A stretch of 64,000 nt of DNA from Achatina immaculata. Lineage: Eukaryota; Mollusca; Gastropoda; Stylommatophora; Achatinidae. Shown here in pieces: positions 48,455 through 59,834 of the stretch; position 1 is the first letter of the stretch; every line of letters starts with the position of its first letter. A program made the position numbers and the translations under genes. Location of the stretch: contig CM019704.1 in NCBI GenBank assembly GCA_009760885.1, positions 14,758,929 to 14,822,928 of the forward strand. Reading direction: 5' to 3'. A model generated the notes under the pieces. The model was not told the origin of the DNA, made no database searches, and worked only from the letters and a program-made list of their open reading frames with translations.

Positions 48455-48690
48455 AACTTCGACTTATAACTGACATGCTGGTATTAGGGTTGGCGAACCA
48501 TACCTGTCCCACTTCTCCGTGGCAAGCATCAGTAACAGGCCTGGGCTGAATAGCCAGGCAGAGATTGCCTAGTTCTCGTGACAGTGGAGTCTGCTGAAGA
48601 AATACTACACTCTCCCTGCTTTGTAGCTCCAACCAGGGACTGAACAAATAATCGCCATGACCCGCTCCCTATCCATTACCATGCTGCACA
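48455..48690 (-). mobile_element. Possible tRNA-like SINE, weak
   Basis: On the minus strand GCATGGTAATGGATAGGGAG is followed about 30 bases later by TTGTTCAGTCCCTGG, which could be degenerate A and B boxes of a pol III promoter, then about 180 bp of non-coding body. There is no second copy in the window to confirm it. Confidence 0.28.
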
Positions 48691-48734
48691 TCAGCTTCTA
48701 CAACGCATCGGCTGCATAGAAAAACAGGTCGCAG

Positions 48735-49217
48735 TTCCAAGGGAATAGAAGAGAAGATTGAGTGTTTGTTGAACTTTATATGCAAAGTATGAGGAATTTG
48801 CGCACACAAGCCCATCGGACATTTTGCCTTTTATCATACAAATCTCATTCTGTTCCAAACATTCAACATTAGTTAATACAAATAAATTATGAGTGTAACG
48901 AGCGTAATTACTTAAATGACACAATTGAAAGAACAAAAATGTTACGTTTCACTGTTACTCAGCGTTCAGCACAAGAAACAACTGCACAAAGTTAACATCT
49001 TGCACAGTGATAAATACACAAGCAAACTACTATGTAGTGAGAGAATTCGTATAAAGTCATTTACATTCAGTGCTTGTATTAAGAGTCTAAAGTAATATGA
49101 AAGATTATGAATCGACGTCTGTTAGGTATTGAAAGAGTCTATAGTTGTAGGAAATAACAATTATCTATCTTTCCCTCTGTCTGTCTGTCTGTCTGTCAAT
49201 CTGTCTGTCTGTCTGTC

Positions 49218-49266
<49 letters not shown>

Positions 49267-49550
49267 GTAAAATTCCCGTTTCCATGCATTGAAGGCATAT
49301 TGAGGAATACGGTGTTAGGCCCGTATTTTCCATGACCTTCGGCACATGAAAGTGTGATGTGGTCAGTATCACACCTGGTCGCTTTACCTTCCAAGATTTC
49401 TCTGGTACCCATTTTTTAGAGGCTGGGTCAACAACGGGGCTTTTTGGTGTGTACCAGAAAAAAAATCCCACTGCTGGGACTGAACCCAGTACCACCGGAT
49501 TAACAAACCGAGCACCTTATCACTCAGCTAATGAGACCGGCGCGCGCGCG

Positions 49551-49599
<49 letters not shown>

Positions 49600-50225
49600 A
49601 ATTAAAAAAAAATAAGATGGGAATTACAGAGATGAGCAGCAGAGTAAGCAATGCTTGTTTTAAATAGATCAGGTCTAGGTTTAGGGATAAGAATATTGTT
49701 TAAGTTTTGACTAAACTTTTGGTTAGATTCGAACAGTTTCCATAGATAAGACAGAACATTCTGAGATAGAATTCAGTGAACTAATTTGGCCTTGTTGAGT
49801 AGGAGTCTGTGTTTGAGAGGCAGAATTCTGAGACATTTGTGCTGATCTGTGGTCTGTGCTTTATCTTTGAAGCGAGCAAATTTGTTGTTGTTGTTGTTGT
49901 TTGTTTATATTTGTCATTAAGCAACCATCCCAGATTGAGGAACATAGTCTGAGTGCATTTGTATATGTGATACGTCTTCGTTGTGTCTTGATGATGAAGT
50001 GCTTAGTTCAATTTGGGTAACTAATAAATATTTTGTGCAGTGAGTTTTGTTAAGGTTGTGCGCGTGAGAGTTCCAAGTCAGATGTTGGTAAATAGTGAGA
50101 CCTAGCGTTTTGTGTTCGTTAACGTTTTCTATCTGTGAATTTTCAGCACAGAGCTTAGTGTTGTTTTCGTTGAGTTTAGTAATTTCTGTCTTGTTGAAAT
50201 AACGCAGAAGAAGATTGTTAGAAAT
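48735..50225 (-). mobile_element. LINE E2 (CR1/L2-like), antisense, split by a SINE
   Basis: The minus strand reads SQIENVNEHKTLGLTIYQHL, WNSHAHNLNKTHCTKY, then (49750-49610) LNNILIPKPRPDLFKTSIAY and SAAHLCNS. After the insertion it continues with TTTCCTACAACTATAGACTC and a 3' UTR containing TGTATGATAAAAGGCAAAAT and GTCCGATGGGCTTGTGTGC. All of these align in order with LINE E1 (54131-56020). The distance between shared landmarks equals that in E1 once the SINE and flanking microsatellites (about 49200-49610) are removed. 5'-truncated at the RT fingers-distal part, many stops. Confidence 0.75.
49262..49541 (-). mobile_element. tRNA-derived SINE (tRNA-Asn-like head)
   Basis: The first 70 or so bases on the minus strand form a tRNA-like head: GCCGGTCTCATTAGCTGAGT (A-box region), then CGGTTTGTTAATCCG, an anticodon-arm-like stretch with GTT in the loop, and ACTGGGTTCAGTCCCAG (B box and T arm, around 49476-49490). 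A non-related body of about 200 bp follows (ACACCAAAAAGCCCC..., GTGATACTGACCACATCACA, GTCATGGAAAATACGGGCC) and the end is a (TA)n tract at 49222-49261. The 5' side is flanked by GC/CA microsatellite. It interrupts LINE E2. Confidence 0.75.
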
Positions 50226-50480
50226 TTGTGTATGCTAGCCACGACGATGTAATTATGTAAGCGAGCATCTTAACTCTTGTTATATCTGTATAATAGAGTT
50301 TAGAAGCTAAGAGGATTGTTTGTTACGAATTTGTATATGCCAGCCACGATGATTTAATTATGTAAGCGAGCACCGTAATTCTTGTTATATGTGTATAATA
50401 TTTAAAAGATGAGAAGACTGTTCGTTAGCAGTTTATGTATGCTGGACACGATGATTTAATTTTGTAAGACAGCGTCTTAT
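50215..50480. repeat. About 106-bp tandem repeat, two to three units
   Basis: CCACGACGATGTAATTATGT, CCACGATGATTTAATTATGT and ACACGATGATTTAATTTTGT recur about 105-110 bp apart, each followed by AAGCGAGCAxC-like sequence and TTGTTATAT. An ATAAT microsatellite follows at 50508-50537. Confidence 0.7.
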
Positions 50481-50684
50481 AACAAGAGTTAAGAAAAATA
50501 ACAGTTTATAATATAATATAATATAATATAATATAAAAGTGTAACTTTAAAAGCTACATGACTTCATCATATAAAGGACTATATTCCCGCGCTCCACTCC
50601 ACTTATCTAAGGCAGTAGGACTTCTTACACTCAGTAAAGCTATGTCTACTACGAATCGTCTTGCTTTCATTTCTAGTGCTTCAA

Positions 50685-50980
50685 TTAAACCATGAATCTT
50701 ACTGCTCGATAATCCATGAATTCTGCTGTTCGATAAACCAAGAATGTTACTGCCCGAGAAGCTATGAATCTCACTACTAGATAAGCTGTGAATCTTACGT
50801 CTAGAGAAGCCATGAATCTTACTGCTCGAGAGAATATGAATCTTACTGCTAGAGAAGCCATGAATTTTACTGCTAGAGAAGCCACGAATCTTACTCCTAG
50901 AGAAGCCATGAATCTTACTGCTCGAGAGAATATGAATCTTACTGCTAGAGAAGCCATGAATCTTGCTGGTCGACTTAATT
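50685..50980. repeat. 24-bp minisatellite, about twelve units
   Basis: Units of 24 bp such as GAATCTTACTGCTAGAGAAG plus CCAT. Alternating unit types carry GAATAT in place of GCCAT, giving a higher-order pattern. Because 24 is a multiple of three, both strands stay open; the minus frame repeats SSKIHGFS and the plus frame repeats MNLTAREA. I see no reason to treat either as a gene. Confidence 0.9.
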
Positions 50981-51529
50981 TGCTGGTCTGTAAAACGTAG
51001 CAATGTGAAAACATACGCTGCTTCTATTTTCATATGAGACGGTAAGCTGAATAATTAATAAGTTCATCCTTGGTATTTAGTACACTATAGTATCTTGCTG
51101 CTTTCCAGCAATCTTGATGATTGTGCGTGTGTATATGTGTGTGTGTGTGGGGTTAGGAGTGGTGTATTCTTTTCTTTCTTAGCAGGTCCGCTACAGCAGT
51201 GATGAAATGGAAGGGCCGTATTTTTTAAATGTTCGATATTTTCCCAGATTCTGCGAACTAATTGCGCAGGATCTTGTTAAGGTCTGCTTTGTAATCTGCA
51301 TTAGCCACAATATTTTACTCCTAGTAACACAGTAGAACAATTGTGTATAACATTCTACAATGTGTGCTGCTTCGTACACCGAAACTACGAAGAAGGTCGT
51401 GTCCCCCACACAGTCTTCTGACACATCAGTTTCGTGGTTCTAAATGGTGAAATGGCAAAGGTGCCACTTTTCGTCTGTCATGCCGTATTCACAACCTACG
51501 CACTATGTCTTTACTTTAGTCTGTTTAAA

Positions 51530-51745
51530 AAAGGGGTAGGAACAGCTTTATTTCTTAACGAGCACAGTTGTGGTGTTTCAGTTTACTTTTGATTCATATA
51601 AATATATACTTGTGTATATGATTTTTAAAAAAACAGGATGAAAAAAAAATTCTTCCTTCCGTATGTTTTTTTTTTTGCGAATAAAGGCCTAAGTTACAGC
51701 TGTGTGCTCTTTAATGAATAACTGTTTTTCCTGCCTTGTTAAAAA
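51530..51745. mobile_element. Family M element 3, short inverted-end copy
   Basis: The left end reads GTAGGAACAGCTTTATTTCT then TAACGAGCACAGTTGTGG and GTTTCAG. The right end reads AAAGGCCTAAGTTACAGCTG then TGTGCTCTTTAATGAATAA and a CCTGCCTTG match. The left end is the reverse complement type of the right, as in M1. The interior is only about 80 bp and T-rich. No coding. Confidence 0.55.
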
Positions 51746-51879
51746 ATTAGTCTAATATTTTGTTATTACAACTTTACTGCAGTGGCTTTGTGTGTAATTT
51801 TATATATAGTTTTATATCAGACTTTCAAGTAACAGCAGTTAAACTGTCAGTCTAAAGACAACACCAGTTTGGCAGGGTA

Positions 51880-53800
51880 CAGCATCATAACCGTGCAATG
51901 CTTATATGGTAAGGTCCTGGACAAGATCATAGCTAAGAAACTGCCGTAGGAATTGGAAAGTGGCAGACAGCTTCCAGGCACACTAGGCGGCTATCGATCC
52001 GGCAAAGACACAGCATCCAGCGCATCAGTACTGGCATATGATGTAGATGAAGGGTTTCAGAGGAAAGAAGAGACGACAGTTGTTGCACTGTGTCTGGAAG
52101 GTGCCTGTGACAGAGTTGACAACACTACACTCCTATGTCTTATGACGGAAATGGGCATTGACACCTGGATCGCGAGGTGGGTAGCCTTAGTGCTTCTAAA
52201 GAGAACCATGGTACTGCGATATGAACATGGACCTCGGAACCTAGGATCATTGCGCCAGATCTATGCTGTGCACTGTCGCCAGTTCTTTTCAGCATATATA
52301 CTGGCAGGATTTCATAACTGCACTAGACTGCCCCTGGCCGAATACTCACATATGCAGGCGACATCCTAACATACGCACATGGAAACCGTAGAGAAGGGAT
52401 ATTTGTCCACATTCAGGAAAATATTGATCATATCATGGGTTTGTGTGAGGACAACAATACAGTTATGAACCACACCAAAGCCAAAACCCTGTAGCACTCA
52501 TTAGATAACATATCTGCGAAGACTACCCTTCCAGCAGTGCAATGGAATGACGAATATATCGAGAGGGAGCAAGTTTTGAAATACCTTGTGATTGTGTTTG
52601 ACAGGACTCAGTCTTTCAATCACAACGTGGACATGGTTATTCAGAAAGCATAAAAAAAGGGGCTCAGCGCTGTGAAGACCATAACAGGTGCTGGTCTGCC
52701 ACAACGGACGCTCTTCCTAGTGATGTGCGCTTTGATGATGTTGGTGGTTGATTATGGCCTCGGCTTTGTCCACAACTCGGACAGTCAAGCTCGAAAGAAT
52801 CCAAACTGAGATCTGGGCTGGATCAAGGACATTCCGATCATAGCTATGAAAGTAAGACACAAGTATGCGCAAGTGAAGACGTGGCTCAGGATTGCCAGCA
52901 CGGCAAACCACCCCCTTCTACCAGAGCTAAACTCAGCAAAAGTCAAGTGCATCAAGCGAGGGAGATAGTGGATGGCAGACAGAAGAGACATTATCAACAG
53001 TCTGCGACCCCAAACACATTCTCCGTAGAACCGGAAAGGGCTAAAGTGCCACATATGTAGAATGTAATGAAGGTTGTGATCCAGCTTGAGAATGTCGAGA
53101 CTGGGCTCAAGGTAAAACAGAAGCCTAGGTGCAGGAACAGGTTCAGCATCACTCCAAACCACATGACCCTGTGATCTTCACACGAGGCCTGAAAAGTAGA
53201 TCGGCCTTTGTAACGACAACCGGTTGCGAGTAAATCGGGAGACTGTGCAGCCATCACTGAGCATGGGAACGGAGGTGCAGAGAACATCAGAAGCAATTTC
53301 CTGGTTGGTGGAGCAGGACGACTCGCATTGGGTCATTGTAATAAACTCCCAAAGCATGTTACGGAGAATCGAGAGACATTTCTTCTATAGAATATGGGTC
53401 CACCTTCTACTGGACTCTTGGCTATCCAGTTTGATGTGAATTTACTGCCCAGGTCATTCGGGAATCAAAGGCAATGAGAGAGCGGGCAAGCTGGCAGGCA
53501 GTGCATCAATTCAGGGCCCCTAAAAATGGACAAGGAGGAGATTTCAAGAGCCATCTTGAATAGGCTGCGTATGGAGGACGATATCAGGTTGAATGATAGC
53601 AATCACATCAGGAAGATAATCGAGTTGGGGAAGGAGATGAGAAGTGGACGTTTTTCTGAACGAAATGGTTTATCGCGCATTATCCATAACCAGTGTGTGA
53701 CCGGCTCCATCAGCAGGCCCACACTTCAGTGGGTGTTGGAAGGGAAGGCAGAGCACACATAGGAATGCCCAGAGTACGGGGATACCAGTCTCTGATTGCA
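51880..53800 (+). mobile_element. I/Jockey-type LINE G with RNase H domain, decayed
   Basis: Ordered RT pieces: CLYGKVLDKIIAKKLP, ESGRQLPGTLGGYRSGKDTA, YDVDEGFQRKEETTVVALCL (first catalytic region, Asp altered), RLPLAEYSHMQATS (the YADD region is destroyed), LSAVKTITGAGLPQRTLFLV, VDYGLGFVHNSDSQARK, and QVKTWLRIASTANHPLLPEL. An RNase H segment follows: VIVINSQSMLRRIERH and, near 53445-53500, CPGHSGIKGNERAGKLAGSA, then VLEGKAEHT, ECPEYGD resembling a C-terminal zinc knuckle. Stops and frameshifts are frequent. RNase H after RT points to the I/Jockey-like group; family is not certain. Confidence 0.7.
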
Positions 53801-54035
53801 GATTATAGAAGTCATCTGGCGCTCGACAGTAGGAAGTCGCATGGATTGAACTCTAAATTCAGTTTTACCAAACTTTTGCGTTCTACACAATCATTTTCTC
53901 TCCATGTTAAGTTCATATTTGCTCTTTCTTCACTTGCAGCTGGTATTCTAGACATACACCGCATTGTATTAAAAATCCTGTACCTCAAGTATATTCATTT
54001 CTTTCGCCAACACTTTTCTGGGTTTGACAGCCATT

Positions 54036-54038
<3 letters not shown>

Positions 54039-54131
<93 letters not shown>
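54039..54131. repeat. (CT)n microsatellite
   Basis: Long CT tract with one TTC interruption. It directly precedes the truncated 5' end of LINE E1. Confidence 0.97.
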
Positions 54132-54134
<3 letters not shown>

Positions 54135-56019
54135 ACACATTCCATTCTTAACAGTCAGTGAAGTTCACAGTTATCTCTTAACCTTAAAAAACAACAATAC
54201 AGCTGGGCTTGATGATAGTAGTAATAAGATCTTACGTTATGCTGCACCTGTCATTTCACATACACTAACATATATTTACAACCAGTGCATTGCAAAATGT
54301 TATTTCCCTGAGACTTTTAAAACTGCTAAGGTGTATCCTCGCTTTAAATCTGGCTCATCCAACAATCTTACCAACTATAGACCAATATCCATATTATTGT
54401 CATTATCAAAACCACTCGAAAAACATACACAAAATAACTCTACGACACATGCAAGAGAACAATTTACTCATAGACAGTCAGTCAGGCTTTAGACCCAATC
54501 GTTCCTGCCACACAGCTCTTACCAAAATGACAGAAAACTGGTTAGTAAACATAAATGACGACAGACTATGTGGTGCCATCTTTGTCGACTTTAAAAAGGC
54601 ATTTGATATGATTGACCACGGTATTCTTATAAGAAAAATAAAGACTTATAGACTGCACCCTGACCTAATAAAATTAATTGCATCGTTTCTTTCAGACAGA
54701 CAACAGGTAGTATTCTTCAACAATTCTCTATCAAATTCTGCTAAAGTTGACACTGGTGTTCCGCAAGGTTCTATTCTAGGCCCATAGCTCTTTGCTATCT
54801 ATATCAATGATCTTCCACTTCATCTTAAACACTCTTCTTGTGACCTTTTTGCCGATGATTGTACAGTCTACACCAGTGACTACGATTGTGTTAATCTGGA
54901 ATCAACTCTTCAGGTCGAGTTATACAATTTAATTGGATGGAGCAAAAATAATGGCATGATTATAAACACCGATAAAACAAAATCAGTGCTCATAACAACA
55001 AGACAGAAACTACAAAACGCAACAAAAACAACACTTCGGCTCTGTACAGAAACATCACAGATAGAAAACGTTAGCGAGCACAAAACACTAGGTCTTATTA
55101 TTGACCAACTCTGACCTGGAACTCTCATGTGCAATGTCTAACAAAACTCATCGCACAAAAAGTATACCAATTAGCTAAAATTAAGCACTTCATAGCTCAA
55201 GACATTAGGAAGACATACTACACAGCTCATATACAAACACATTTAGACTATTGCTCAACAGTTTGGGATGGTTGCTCAGTGTCAAATACAAAGAGGCTTT
55301 GCTCTCTCCAAAAGCGAGCAGTAAAGCTTATTAGTGACAAAGATCAAGCACAAACAACTAATCATCACAAACGTATCAAAATACTACCTCTTAAGAACAG
55401 GTTCCTCTTCAACAAAGCCAAGTTAGTACATCAAATTCTTTCACGGCATGCCCCGCCTTATCTATGGAACCTGTTTAAATTTAGCTCAAAGTGCAGCCAA
55501 CGCTTGAACAACATATGTCTTCCAAAACCTAGACTTGATCTTTACAAGAAAAGCTTTAGTTATTCTGCTGCTCATCTTTGGAATACCCTCCCATCCTATA
55601 TAAAAAATATAAATTATACTCCTTCCTACAACTACAAGCTTTCCCAATATCTATTTGATGTCGACTACATGCCTCCATGAATTATAAAACTTAAAAGTTA
55701 TCTTAAGCTGCTCTTACAGACACCGAATACAATTAATTGTTTTCTGAATAGTCCCGAAAATTTTGTTTAGTAGATAGTCATTTATAATGTATGTAGTTAC
55801 TTCTGTACTGAGTGAATGTTTAAGAGCGAAAAGTAAATGTTATATTTGATTTTATGTCTCTCAGCTTCAATGTTAGTTATGTTTGTTATATGAACAGCAT
55901 ATTTGTAGAATGTCTGGAATAGAGTGAAAGATGTATGATAAAGGGCAGAATGTCAGACGGGCCTGCGTGCCCAATTCTTAACCCTTTTGAAATAAAGATC
56001 AATCAATCAATCAGTCAGT

Positions 56020-56020
<1 letters not shown>
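54131..56020 (+). mobile_element. LINE E1 (CR1/L2-like), 5'-truncated
   Basis: RT domain from fingers to C-terminus: VHSYLLTLKNNNTAGLDDSS, KCYFPETFKTAKVYPRFKSG, NLTNYRPISILLSLSKPLEK, SGFRPNRSCHTALTKMTENW, GAIFVDFKKAFDMIDHGILI (catalytic Asp), VDTGVPQGSILGP, then FADDCTVYTS (active site) and SEHKTLGLIID. The C-terminal part is open at 55129-55680 (DYCSTVWDGCSVSNTKRLCS, LPKPRLDLYKKSFSYSAAHL). It has one frameshift (about 54480), a stop after SILGP (54785-54787) and one near 55112. The 3' UTR ends in ATCAATCAATCAATCAGTCA. It lies just upstream of CaMKI exon three. E2 and the 46365 fragment belong to the same family. Confidence 0.85.

Positions 56021-56060
<40 letters not shown>
56020..56060. repeat. 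(CT)n microsatellite after LINE E1 tail
   Basis: CT tract contiguous with the ATCA/GTCA tail of LINE E1, about 130 bp upstream of the last CaMKI exon. Confidence 0.95.
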
Positions 56061-56155
56061 GCTCCATTTGTCCATCTCTTCTTTATGTATCTAAATGTTG
56101 TTGTGGGATACATGTATTAAAGTAGCAACTTTATAAATTCATGCAGTGTAGGTAA

Positions 56156-56865
<710 letters not shown>

Positions 56866-57250
56866 TGGATCTTCTTCATCGTCGTTCGCTCAGACATCAA
56901 CACTTTCACAAATGCGGCAGTTTGTCTGTCGTTTTAAGCATTCGCCGTAGAGGTTATTCTTTATGGTCTGGGGTCTGGTCAGGTCATTTGCCTGAGTAGG
57001 TTGTGTAGCTGGCAAATCTGGAGGATATGCTATGGTTGTCTGTTGTCCTTTGATCTATTTTCAGCTTCTGGTGGTTTCTCACCCGGCAGTATCCCAATCT
57101 CAGCGGGAGGAGTATAGCGTGTTCGTTTCTTGAGAGTTTATAGTATCCGCCATCTATTTTTGCTTTGGGATGTTGTTTTATCCATTTGTCTTGAACTTTA
57201 GAAGTTGGGCAATCGCAGATATACAAGGCATTAACCAGTATAGTAGACAG
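56866..57250 (-). mobile_element. LINE Y1, C-terminal fragment with GAA tail
   Basis: The minus strand reads KVQDKWIKQHPKAKIDGGYY then KLSRNEHAILLPLRLGYCRV and RNHQKLKID, typical of the region just after RNase H in I/Jockey-like LINEs. A degenerate end reads ESVDV followed by a stop, then GAGCGAACGACGATGAAGAA. The Zn-knuckle cysteines expected after KLKI are lost. Y2 at 62015-62560 is a second copy in the same orientation. Confidence 0.7.
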
Positions 57251-59787
57251 GCTTGGACAAATGAGTTGGACAGTCACAGATATACAGGGCATCAACCAGT
57301 ATAGTAGACAGGCTTGGGAAAACCAAGCGACGTCCTTGTGGTGTTGGTAATTTATGTTGTCAGTTTTCTGGTTAAGTTCACGGATGGTGTACACGTCGTT
57401 CGTCCCAGTCGTTCAGCACACGTGCCTCAATCCTTGTGTTCTGTCTGCCTTCCTGCCTTGCTTGTCTGCATTATTGATCCCGCTATGAAATCCACCGTCA
57501 GTGGATAATATAATGTTGCCAGATTGTCAGATATAAAATAATGATACACGTTACATAATAGCGCTTTTCTTGCTAACGTAATGCCTCATTTGAAGTACCG
57601 GATAATTTCCATGTTTCTGTTTATAAGCGCGATCTCTTCTAGCGTTTTAGAGTTTATATGTCAGGAATTGTTTGCGGGATGCAACATCCGGAGGGAACGG
57701 CAGGCATATGGCTTGTTAAAATTTCATTGCTCGAATTGTCAAAATCGGGCGGGTCGTGTAACGCGCACTTAGCGACGTGTTCTTGTAGTGGTTGTTTTGG
57801 CATGTTTTTTGAAATCCTGAAATCTCTTGAGCAATAAAGTTCGGTTTATTATGTGTATTGTTATTTTTATTTGACAGAAATGTCAAGGATACGCGAAATT
57901 ATTGCACGTACGTACGCACAGAATTTCACATACAAATCAAGTATCACGTCCAGTGAGAGTTGTGTATATCTTTGTATTTGGTTGTATATACTTTTACCTA
58001 GAAACTGTTCGTATCTTACAGTGAGAGGGTGGGTTCAGCTAGTGCTTAGCTCTGGGGTTCAGAAGGCATCCCTTGTTTCAAGGAAGGGGAATGGAAACAG
58101 AATAGATAATTAGTAAGGGTGTAGGGTGGGTTGGGGAGGGGGGAGGAGGTGAAACAGAAATCGCTTTGCGCCGGCATATAGAATCACTGAAGAGGTCCTC
58201 CAGCTGTACTTGTTCACGTATAGGAAAAAATAAGACTGACGTGGCGCACTTCTGTCGGTTAAAAGAAAGGTTAATGTGTACAAGCATTGATGTCTTTATT
58301 CATAAACATGTATACATTATATATGAACTTGCACATCCAAATTGTAAGGACAAATACAGTCACACACACATATACACATTTGCTAACGCATGTTCCTATG
58401 AGTACACAAATTACATTACTCACAGTTAGTACCCACCGTGTATCTGTAGGAAAAGTTGTCTCCCTGTATGCTGTGTCTCTTGCTTTTAGCTTGATTGCAA
58501 GCTGAATCTCAACCAAACTGATCCCCATAAGTCTCTTTACGTTGCTCACCTGTCTGTATCGTTGTTTTCGCCGTGGTCCCGTCATCCATGCTTCTTTAGG
58601 TGTGCTTGTTATTCCGCATCTTAACATTGACGGAATACTTGTCTATTATGGTAATAGTTCTGTTGAAGTAACATTTTCAAACAGTACTCAGTATGTACCG
58701 GCGAACAGGGCCTTTCACTTTCGGAAACAAGGGTTCCTGTCATGGATTTTTTTTTCTTGGGGATGGGCGGTTGAAGGAGGAGATGTAACGACTGCTTGGA
58801 CAAGCGGTCGAAATAACTAGGCCTTTAACATACCACTAAATATACTTCATTCAGCACCTGCAGACCGGTAGGGTGCTGTATATGACAAATATGACACAAT
58901 ATGCAACAGGGATTTTGCGTTTATATTTTCTAGTTAGGTTTTTTTTTCTTTCGTTCATGTTTTAAATAAGAAAGGAGGAAAAAAAACCTCTCAGTGATAC
59001 AAACATAGATTCCTTTCAGGTAGACTGATATCTGTTTTAGTGCTCTGTAGAAAATCGGAAACAGGTAGCGTGCGTAACAGGACCAGTCCAGCATAACTCA
59101 TTCCAGGTTTCATCCTTTTCTTTGGGAGCTGAGGGGTTCATTCTGTCCCTTAAGAGTCATAGAATCATAGCCTGTTGAAACCCTGTCCCATTTCAGCAGT
59201 GTCTGGAAACAGACCGTAACACAGCAGCTTGACAAATGAGATCTTAGTCGTGATTAAGCCTATGGAGAAACCTGTCACAGCAGACTTAGGTGGGAATGAT
59301 ATTAACCCGTCTTCTTGTACATACCACCGACATTGAAAGAAGCCATGGCAGTCTACATTTCCTATCCATAACAACGTTATTGTCGCCGTCATTGGTCAAG
59401 AGTTAGTCGTCCAGTCTGACAGTATTTGGAGCAGTAACTTAAGTCTGTCCCTCAGGAAAACAGCATTGTAGGAAAACTTGGCAGGAAAGAGGAGGTGGGG
59501 GAGCGCATGAAGACCCACTGATGATAAGATTCACAGAGGCCATCTGTCTGAATTGGTAGTTCTCAGATTGTCAGACTGCCCCCCCCTCCCCCACATAATA
59601 CCCCCACACCCCCTCCTCTGTTTCCCATGCCACATCCTTAACGCCACCCCCACCCCCAAGCTGTTTTTACGCAGTTGGTTCTGATAACCTATGGCGCTTT
59701 CTTTTCCTTCCTAACCTTGATCTTATCCACGCCAAGGGAAAAGGTAAAGGTGGTTGAGGATATGAAACCAGTCGCAGAAGAAGAAGA

Positions 59788-59834
<47 letters not shown>

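Noticed and set aside
50554..51033. 159-codon repeat ORF (SSKIHGFS repeats) as an antifreeze- or silk-like gene
   Set aside because: The 24-bp array is open on both strands. The reading is dictated by period, not by coding constraint.
58271..58627. 118-codon minus ORF as a conserved exon
   Set aside because: Looks mildly protein-like but has no motif I can name and no clear splice sites; left unassigned.
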